Source: Desulfurobacteriaceae bacterium
Lineage (GTDB): Bacteria > Aquificota > Aquificia > Desulfurobacteriales > Desulfurobacteriaceae
Reading direction: 5' to 3'
Assembly: GCA_027064485.1 (NCBI GenBank)
Contig: JAMOPR010000294.1
Location: 1 to 5,305 of the forward strand
Length of the DNA stretch: 5,305 nucleotides
Part shown: positions 1 through 4,630 of the stretch, in pieces
Layout: the number at the start of each line of letters is the position of its first letter
Numbering within the stretch: the first letter of the stretch is position 1
Translations under genes and position numbers: made by a program
Notes under the pieces: generated by a model
Seen by the model: only the letters and a program-made list of their open reading frames with translations
The model's database searches: none
Told to the model about the DNA's origin: nothing

Positions 1-208
1 CCATTGAGAATCTACCTACTAATTCTGCTGCTATGTGTTGTGAATCTGCAGCTGAACCGCCGTTGCCGCAGAGGAGGATTTTTCTTCCTTCCTTTACGCG
101 TTTTGCTATCTCTAAAAATACGGAATAAATCTTTTCCTTATTTTCTTCAATGAATGCTCTTTTTAAATCTGCGCTTTCAATAAATGTGTAGTAAATTAAC
201 TCCCTCAT
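1..208 (-). CDS. gmhA: Phosphoheptose isomerase (GmhA/DiaA-type SIS protein), 5' part only
   Basis: Only the first 69 codons are in the window; the gene runs off the left edge. I translated it by hand from the ATG at 208-206. The visible protein has an N-terminal helical stretch, then the SIS-fold phosphosugar-binding segment [20 protein letters not shown] followed by VGRF (about residues 45-67). This is the hallmark of GmhA, which converts sedoheptulose 7-phosphate to D-glycero-D-manno-heptose 7-phosphate in the cytosol for the LPS inner core. Family members are about 190 residues, so about a third is present. The start codon overlaps the rho stop codon (ATGA, 208-205), implying translational coupling; only a weak AAAGG lies upstream (223-219). 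The related replication factor DiaA shares the fold and motif, so the heptose role is inferred rather than proven. SIS-family membership is very secure. Confidence 0.9.
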   Translation of the reverse strand, partial: MRELIYYTFIESADLKRAFIEENKEKIYSVFLEIAKRVKEGRKILLCGNGGSAADSQHIAAELVGRFSM

Positions 209-1476
209 GCGTTCATTGCCTTTAAAAAGTCTTCGTTTGTTTTATATTTTCTCAACTTTTCAAGCAGGAATTCCATAGCTTCAACGGGAGACATAGAAGT
301 TAGTAACCTTCTCAAAATCCACACTCTGTTAAGTTCCCATTCGGAAAGTAACAGTTCCTCTTTTCTCGTCCCTGATTTCTGGATGTTGATGGCTGGGAAT
401 ATCCTTCTTTCTACCAGTTGCCTATCCAGAACGATTTCCATATTTCCTGTTCCTTTAAACTCTTCAAAAATAACATCATCCATTCTGCTTCCCGTTTCAA
501 CTAATGCTGTTGCTATTATTGTTAAGCTTCCGCCTTCTTCAATGTTCCTTGCAGCACCGAAAAACCTTTTAGGTTTATGGAAAGCATGAGCATCTATACC
601 ACCGGATAATATTTTACCACTTGGAGGTGTAAGCGTGTTGTATGCTCTTGCAAGTCTTGTTAGAGAATCAAGCAGGATAACTACGTCCCTCTTATGTTCT
701 ACCAATCTTTTAGCTTTTTCTATTACTATCTCTGCAACTTGAGCGTGGCGTTCTGGCGGTTCGTCAAAAGTGGAACTGATTACTTCATCGGCTAAGGTGT
801 TCCTTTTCATATCTGTAACTTCTTCAGGTCTTTCGTCTATCAATAGGATTATAAGGTATGTGTTAGGATAGTTTGTTTTTATGGCGTTAGCCATTTTTTG
901 AAGCAAGACAGTTTTTCCTGCCCGTGGGGGAGCAACGATGAGACCTCTTTGTCCTTTTCCTACTGGTGTAATAAGGTCAACGACTCTCGTTGCCAATTCT
1001 GATGGGTCGTGTTCAAGTCTAAAGCGCTCTGTAGGATGGAGTGGAGTGAGTTGGTCAAATAGAGGTCTTTCTTTTGCTTTTTCGGCAGGTTCCCAGTTAA
1101 TGGCGTGAACTTTTACAAGTGCGTAATATTTTTCATTTTCCTTAGGTGGTCTTACTTCTCCTGCAATTGTATCTCCTGTTCTTAGCCCTAATTTTCTTAT
1201 TTGAGCTGGAGAAACGTAGATATCTGTAGAACTTGGTAGGTAGTTATTCTCAGGTGAACGTAAAAATCCAAAACCGTCAGGTAAAACTTCTAAAACGCCG
1301 ATACGGAATGCCACCCCTCTTCTTTCGGCATCTTTTTCCAAAATTTTTTCTATTAACTCTTGCTTTTTGGCAGATTTGACGTCTATCCCCAATCCTTTAG
1401 CAATTTTTCTTAAGTCGAAGATACTCATTTTTTGAAGTTCTTCAATCGTAAAGCCTTCAAGTGTATTTTCTGCCAT
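205..1476 (-). CDS. rho: Transcription termination factor Rho
   Basis: Hexameric ATP-dependent RNA helicase that loads on untranslated nascent RNA and ends transcription. All parts of a standard Rho are visible in 423 residues (E. coli has 419): the N-terminal Rho_N helical domain (about 9-48), the cold-shock-like primary RNA-binding domain with RNP1 motif DGFGFLRS (67-74), Walker A APPRAGKT (182-189), the DERPEEV segment with catalytic Glu215 (214-220), Walker B DVVILLD (264-270), the Q-loop around SGGIDAHA (291-298), the R-loop region [12 protein letters not shown] (313-324), and the arginine finger Arg371 in SGTRKEE. There is no large insertion domain. Position 185 is Arg where E. coli has Lys181. 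The ATG at 1476 is supported by GGAGGG at 1490-1485. The gene lies 50 nt after tatC and its stop overlaps the gmhA start. Identification is certain. Confidence 0.99.
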   Translation of the reverse strand: MAENTLEGFTIEELQKMSIFDLRKIAKGLGIDVKSAKKQELIEKILEKDAERRGVAFRIGVLEVLPDGFGFLRSPENNYLPSSTDIYVSPAQIRKLGLRTGDTIAGEVRPPKENEKYYALVKVHAINWEPAEKAKERPLFDQLTPLHPTERFRLEHDPSELATRVVDLITPVGKGQRGLIVAPPRAGKTVLLQKMANAIKTNYPNTYLIILLIDERPEEVTDMKRNTLADEVISSTFDEPPERHAQVAEIVIEKAKRLVEHKRDVVILLDSLTRLARAYNTLTPPSGKILSGGIDAHAFHKPKRFFGAARNIEEGGSLTIIATALVETGSRMDDVIFEEFKGTGNMEIVLDRQLVERRIFPAINIQKSGTRKEELLLSEWELNRVWILRRLLTSMSPVEAMEFLLEKLRKYKTNEDFLKAMNA

Positions 1477-1526
1477 GCAGAATTCCCTCCGATTGGTTTG
1501 AATTGGAATTTATGAATAAAAAGTCG

Positions 1527-2261
1527 CTACTCCCTCTTCCCTGTAACTTTTGCTACCCATATGCTTAACTCATAAAGCACAATTAAAGGTAATGCCATCA
1601 TTACTTGTGAGAAAACGTCAGGAGGTGTAAGAATGGCGGCAATTATAAAGATAATTAATATCGCAAATTTACGGTTTTTTTCAAGCATCCTGTAATTTAT
1701 TACTCCTAACTTAGAAAGCAACCATACAACTACAGGAAGGAGAAAAACGAACCCAAAGGCTAATATCATTTGAATAACAAAAGAAATGTAGCTGCCTATC
1801 GTAATTTGAGGAGTTAATAAATCACCCATAAAACTGAGTAAAAATTTTAAACCGAAAGGCAGTATAACGAAGTAAGCAAAAGCTGCTCCTGCAAAGAAAA
1901 ACATGACTGAGAAGAACATAAAGGGAAGGATAAATTTCTTTTCGTGTTCATACAGTCCAGGTTCAATGAATTTCCATAATTGGTATAAAACGTAGGGCAT
2001 TGCTAATAGTATTCCGGCGAAAAAGGAAACTTTTAGAGCTGTGAAAAAAGCTTCTGGAGGAGACAGGAATATTAGTTTCCCGTGAAGATTTTCTGGCAAG
2101 GGTCTTTCTAAAAATAGAAGCAGCTTTTTCTTAAAGGGCCAAGCTATCAAGAAACCGACAACTATAGCCGCTACGGACTTGAAAAGTCTATATCTAAGTT
2201 CTTCTATGTGCTCAGTTACGGGAAGTTCTTCTTCTGGCGTTAAAACCTTTTTCTCTGGCAT
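1527..2261 (-). CDS. tatC: Sec-independent (twin-arginine) translocase subunit TatC
   Basis: Polytopic inner-membrane receptor of the twin-arginine translocation system, which binds RR signal peptides and exports folded proteins. At 244 residues it has normal length and six predicted membrane helices (roughly 26-44, 74-96, 109-140, 157-182, 197-212, 216-236). Family motifs present: HIEELRYRL (18-26) with Glu21 and Arg23 matching E. coli Glu15 and Arg17; FLSPPEAFFTALK (65-77); KFIEPGLYEHEKK (97-109), with Glu107 matching the signal-peptide-binding Glu103; and ILTPPDVFSQ (210-219), with Asp215 matching Asp211. The helix-4 motif usually written F-(E/Q)-x-P reads FLLP here (173-176), so the position of E. 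coli Glu170 is Leu174. It starts 9 nt after the tatA stop, so the two are almost certainly co-translated. The function is well supported despite the substitution. Confidence 0.98.
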   Translation of the reverse strand: MPEKKVLTPEEELPVTEHIEELRYRLFKSVAAIVVGFLIAWPFKKKLLLFLERPLPENLHGKLIFLSPPEAFFTALKVSFFAGILLAMPYVLYQLWKFIEPGLYEHEKKFILPFMFFSVMFFFAGAAFAYFVILPFGLKFLLSFMGDLLTPQITIGSYISFVIQMILAFGFVFLLPVVVWLLSKLGVINYRMLEKNRKFAILIIFIIAAILTPPDVFSQVMMALPLIVLYELSIWVAKVTGKRE

Positions 2262-2270
2262 AGTTCTGTT

Positions 2271-2537
2271 TTACTCTTTGACTTTTATTTTTTCTACGTT
2301 TTCCTCTTTATCCTTTTGGGTAGCAACAGCTACAACTTCCTTTTCTTTTTCTTCAGGTTCTTTCTTCTTTTCTTTGGTTTCTTTCTCTTCTTCATCGAGT
2401 ATTCCGGCGGAAGCTTTTCTGAATTCGTTTATTGCTTTACCTGTTGAACGGGCAAGTTCTGGTAGTTTCTTGGGACCGAAAATGAGAAGAGCAATAACCA
2501 AAATGATTATCAGCTCTTGAGTTCCTATTCCGAACAT
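2271..2537 (-). CDS. tatA: Sec-independent translocase subunit TatA (TatA/TatB family)
   Basis: Small single-span protein that forms the Tat translocation pore with TatC. The 88-residue product has a short periplasmic N-terminus (MFGIGTQE), one membrane helix (about 8-20), the FGP hinge (20-22), an amphipathic helix KKLPELARSTGKAINEFRKA (23-42) and a highly charged Lys/Glu tail (48-88) likely to be disordered or helical in the cytosol. Residue 8 is Glu, as in E. coli TatB, where E. coli TatA has Gln. No separate tatB is visible, so this protein may serve both A and B roles with the adjacent TatC, as in minimal TatAC systems (inference). Start ATG at 2537 has an excellent GGAGG at 2546-2542. 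It sits 18 nt downstream of trpA and 9 nt upstream of tatC. Confidence 0.96.
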   Translation of the reverse strand: MFGIGTQELIIILVIALLIFGPKKLPELARSTGKAINEFRKASAGILDEEEKETKEKKKEPEEKEKEVVAVATQKDKEENVEKIKVKE

Positions 2538-2555
2538 AATTCCTCCAAGTTCTGG

Positions 2556-3341
2556 TTAAAGTTTTGTTGCTGACTTTAAAGATTTTAGCAAGTTTTCCAG
2601 CTCTTTCATATCGTTATTTTCTATTTTCTTGACCACGGCGCTTCCTACAACGAATCCGTCTGGCGCTTTATACATTTCCCTGATGTGTTCTGGTTTGGAA
2701 ATTCCGAATCCTACTACAGTTCTTTTTCCTGTTATGTCTTTTATCCTTGAAATGTCTTTTTCTATTTCTTCATATGCTAACTTATCCCTTTCTCCTGTTA
2801 TTCCTGTTACGGAAACGTAGTATATGAAGCTACCGCTAACTTTTCCTATCTTTTTAACTCTTTCATCTGTGCTTGTAGGAGCTGCTAAAAAAATGGGGGA
2901 TAACTTTAAAGATTTTACTTTACGCGAAAATTCAGTTCCTTCTTCTGGAGAAAGGTCTGGAACTATGAATCCATCAACGCCTGCTTCTTTGGCATCTCTT
3001 ATGAATTTATCCTCTCCGTAAATGAATATAGGGTTGTAATAGCCCATTAGAATTATGGGTTTTTCTTTAAATTCATCTCTTAGTTTGCTAACTAATTCTA
3101 AGACTTTCTCTGTATTGGCACCTGATGATAATGCCCTTTCGTGTGCTTTTTGAATTGTTGGTCCGTCAGCCAGCGGGTCTGAAAAGGGCATTCCTACTTC
3201 AACCATGTCGGCGTATTCAAGGATTAACTTAAATATATCCAATGACTTTTTACAATTAGGGTCACACGCGGTAGCGTAAACGATAAGGGGTTTTTCTCCC
3301 TTCTTGGAAAGAGCTTCAAAACAGTTGTCTATTCTTTCCAT
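2556..3341 (-). CDS. trpA: Tryptophan synthase alpha subunit
   Basis: Cytosolic TIM-barrel enzyme that cleaves indole-3-glycerol phosphate to indole and glyceraldehyde 3-phosphate and channels indole to the TrpB subunit. The 261-residue protein is of normal length. The catalytic pair is visible in VEVGMPFSDPLADGPTIQKA (47-66): Glu48 and Asp59, matching E. coli Glu49 and Asp60. Other family segments are MGYYNPI (99-105), GFIVPDLSPEE (124-134), YYVSVTGITG (174-183), the phosphate-binding GFGIS (211-215) and DGFVVGSAVV (228-237). An early motif usually written TAGDP is TACDP here, with Cys26 replacing Gly. Start ATG at 3341 has GGAG at 3350-3347, and the first 26 nt overlap the end of dedA. No trpB lies beside it; upstream is dedA and downstream tatA, so this trp gene is separated from its partner within the window. 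Confidence 0.98.
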   Translation of the reverse strand: MERIDNCFEALSKKGEKPLIVYATACDPNCKKSLDIFKLILEYADMVEVGMPFSDPLADGPTIQKAHERALSSGANTEKVLELVSKLRDEFKEKPIILMGYYNPIFIYGEDKFIRDAKEAGVDGFIVPDLSPEEGTEFSRKVKSLKLSPIFLAAPTSTDERVKKIGKVSGSFIYYVSVTGITGERDKLAYEEIEKDISRIKDITGKRTVVGFGISKPEHIREMYKAPDGFVVGSAVVKKIENNDMKELENLLKSLKSATKL

Positions 3342-3939
3342 ACTTTCTCCAAAGCGCGTAAATTGCTGTGCAAATGAGAATTAGCGGTATTGCCGTAAAC
3401 TTGTAAGTAATGATAAGAGAAAAAAGTTCTTTTATCAAGTTACCTAAGAAAAGATAAGACAAAGCCCATAAAACTGCCCCTATGAAGTTGAAGAGAGAAA
3501 ACTTGGAAAAGTTCGGTTTAAAGCTTGCTATGACAATGGGTAATGTTGCTCTGACTATGGGGAGAAATCTTCCTATTACCAGTGAGATTTCTCCTCTTTT
3601 TTCGATGAATTCTTTTGTATTTTTTATGTCCTTATCCGAAATGTTAAGTTTTCTGAGTATTTTATAGAGAAGCGTTTCGCCCAAAAGTGTTCCAGCGAAG
3701 TAGGAAACGGTATATCCGAGAAATGTTCCTGTTGTAACGCAGGTTACGAAAGAGGTGGCTGGAATTATGCCTTCGGAAACTAAGACGCTGCCGACTATTA
3801 GAATTTTCTCTGCTGGAAGTATTAAGCCTAATAGTAAGGCTGTTTCTAAGAAAGACCAAGTAAAGAGAATAATACACGAAAGGTTGGGATGAAGTTTTAG
3901 GTATTTTGTAGTTGTTTCGATAAGACTTGTTATGTCCAC
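3316..3939 (-). CDS. DedA-family (SNARE-associated/VTT domain) integral membrane protein
   Basis: Polytopic inner-membrane protein of the DedA/VTT superfamily. Members are linked to undecaprenyl-phosphate or phospholipid scrambling and to proton-dependent envelope homeostasis; the exact substrate here is unknown. The 207 residues show the family layout: Glu32 in the first re-entrant region with LILPAEK (39-45), GYTVSYFAGTLLGE (75-88), and the signature GRFLPIVRATLP (123-134), followed by a membrane segment with FNFIGAVLWAL (150-160) and a last helix before a basic tail. Four residues essential in E. coli YqjA (Glu39, Asp51, Arg130, Arg136) have counterparts with identical spacing: Glu32, Glu44 (Glu for Asp), Arg124 and Arg130. 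Translation begins at GTG (3939-3937), chosen because AAGGAG lies 5 nt upstream. It is the first gene of the minus-strand operon, and its end overlaps trpA by 26 nt. Confidence 0.93.
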   Translation of the reverse strand: MDITSLIETTTKYLKLHPNLSCIILFTWSFLETALLLGLILPAEKILIVGSVLVSEGIIPATSFVTCVTTGTFLGYTVSYFAGTLLGETLLYKILRKLNISDKDIKNTKEFIEKRGEISLVIGRFLPIVRATLPIVIASFKPNFSKFSLFNFIGAVLWALSYLFLGNLIKELFSLIITYKFTAIPLILICTAIYALWRKYGKNRQLF

Positions 3940-3944
3940 GATAT

Positions 3945-3950
3945 CTCCTT
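3945..3950 (-). promoter_or_regulatory. Ribosome binding site for dedA
   Basis: AAGGAG on the minus strand, with a 5-nt spacer to the GTG codon at 3939-3937. It is the evidence for choosing this non-ATG start, since no ATG in frame lies near it. Confidence 0.75.
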
Positions 3951-3959
3951 AATTTATCC

Positions 3960-3988
3960 TTGACACTTTTTCTTCTCTTAAATAAACT
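3960..3988 (+). promoter_or_regulatory. Sigma70-type promoter for rpmE and the thyX-like gene
   Basis: A perfect -35 hexamer TTGACA (3960-3965) is followed after exactly 17 nt by TAAACT (3983-3988), a four-of-six match to TATAAT. The predicted transcript would begin near 3995, giving a leader of about 34 nt before the rpmE ATG. It lies in the divergent intergenic region, the only place a promoter for the plus-strand pair could sit without being inside dedA. This is sequence-pattern evidence only. Confidence 0.65.
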
Positions 3989-4013
3989 TTTCGCTCACGA
4001 AGGAAATTAAATT

Positions 4014-4019
4014 AGGAGG
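4014..4019 (+). promoter_or_regulatory. Ribosome binding site for rpmE
   Basis: AGGAGG ends 9 nt before the ATG at 4029. It fixes that ATG as the start and rules out the in-frame TTG at 4020, which directly abuts the Shine-Dalgarno sequence. Confidence 0.85.
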
Positions 4020-4028
4020 TTGATTATA

Positions 4029-4235
4029 ATGAAAAAAGGTATCCATCCAGAATACAGAGAGACAAGAGTTGTATGTGCATGCGGTAACACTTGGGTTACA
4101 AGGTCTACGAAGTTTCCTGAAATTAAGGTTGAAGTTTGCAACGCTTGCCATCCGTTCTACACGGGAACTCAAAAACAAAAAGTTGTAAGAGGTAGAGTAG
4201 AGAAGTTCCTTTCCAAATATGAAGGGAAGTATTAA
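4029..4235 (+). CDS. rpmE: 50S ribosomal protein L31 (bL31), zinc-binding form
   Basis: Small protein of the large ribosomal subunit that helps bridge the 50S and 30S subunits. The 68-residue product starts [12 protein letters not shown], the usual bL31 N-terminus. It carries four cysteines in two pairs, C16-A-C18 and C37-N-A-C40, followed by HPFYTGTQ (41-48) and GRVEKF (55-60), all standard for the family. The complete Cys4 set marks it as the zinc-containing (C+) form rather than the zinc-free paralogue induced in zinc starvation. A promoter and strong Shine-Dalgarno precede it, and its TAA stop overlaps the ATG of the next gene (TAATG, 4233-4237), so the two are translationally coupled. 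Confidence 0.98.
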   Translation: MKKGIHPEYRETRVVCACGNTWVTRSTKFPEIKVEVCNACHPFYTGTQKQKVVRGRVEKFLSKYEGKY

Positions 4236-4630
4236 TGGGTATTTCTTTAGTAGCTCAAACTAAGGATATGCTGAAAGTTGTTGCCACGGCAGCCAGGGTG
4301 TGCTATTCCGGGCTGCCTGTGGATGAGCTTCTTTCGAAGTTTTCTGATGAGGATAATGAAAAGTTAGTTAAAAAAGTTGTTGGAATGGGACATCTTTCTG
4401 TAATTGAACACGGAGTTATGACGTTTTTTGTTCCTGATTCTTTTAAGGAAGAATTGTTTGAGATAATGATGGAGAAGCCTTTTTTGAGAATTTCTAAACG
4501 GGATGGGGGATTTTTGGTTTCTCTTAATTTGAGAACAATGGTTGAATTGATTAACGAAATGCCGAGGCTTGAGTTTTCTAAGGAGCTAAGAAAATTCCTT
4601 CCTTCTTTTTTGAAAGAGGTTGTTAGATAG
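4235..4630 (+). CDS. ThyX-derived protein lacking the catalytic signature region
   Basis: A 131-residue protein related to flavin-dependent thymidylate synthase ThyX but much shorter than the usual 210-250 residues. The N-terminal part matches the family: TAARVCYSG (18-26) resembles the ThyX sAARvsY/lCYS segment, and GHLSVIEHGVMTFFV (52-66) resembles the GHxSPxEHxxFTF motif with Val56 in place of Pro. Near the end, FLVSLNLRTMVELI (93-106) resembles the later segment with the consensus N-A-R-S/T-L. Between them the roughly 80-residue block containing RHRxxSxNExSxRY, which binds FAD and dUMP, is missing and replaced by about 26 residues; the terminal AQWEI-type segment is also absent. Thymidylate synthesis is therefore unlikely, and the present role is unknown. 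It is coupled to rpmE by TAATG, with AGGG at 4223-4226 as a possible Shine-Dalgarno. Its last 8 nt overlap the convergent gene. Family assignment is moderately secure; function is not. Confidence 0.75.
   Translation: MGISLVAQTKDMLKVVATAARVCYSGLPVDELLSKFSDEDNEKLVKKVVGMGHLSVIEHGVMTFFVPDSFKEELFEIMMEKPFLRISKRDGGFLVSLNLRTMVELINEMPRLEFSKELRKFLPSFLKEVVR

Noticed and set aside
2179..2520. A 113-residue serine-rich open frame on the plus strand
   Set aside because: It is antisense to tatA and the start of tatC; its Ser/Phe richness is the complement of Lys/Glu codons, and tatA/tatC are clear genes.
4020..4028. TTG start giving rpmE three extra residues
   Set aside because: The TTG directly abuts the AGGAGG, leaving no spacer; the ATG at 4029 has proper spacing and gives the usual MKKGIHP start.
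3978..4178. A 66-residue minus-strand open frame across the divergent region
   Set aside because: It is antisense to rpmE and its promoter region, with no Shine-Dalgarno or family resemblance.
4235..4630. ThyX-like gene as a frameshifted pseudogene of full-length thyX
   Set aside because: N- and C-terminal family segments lie in the same intact frame and I see no remnant of the signature block in other plus frames, so an in-frame loss fits better than a frameshift.
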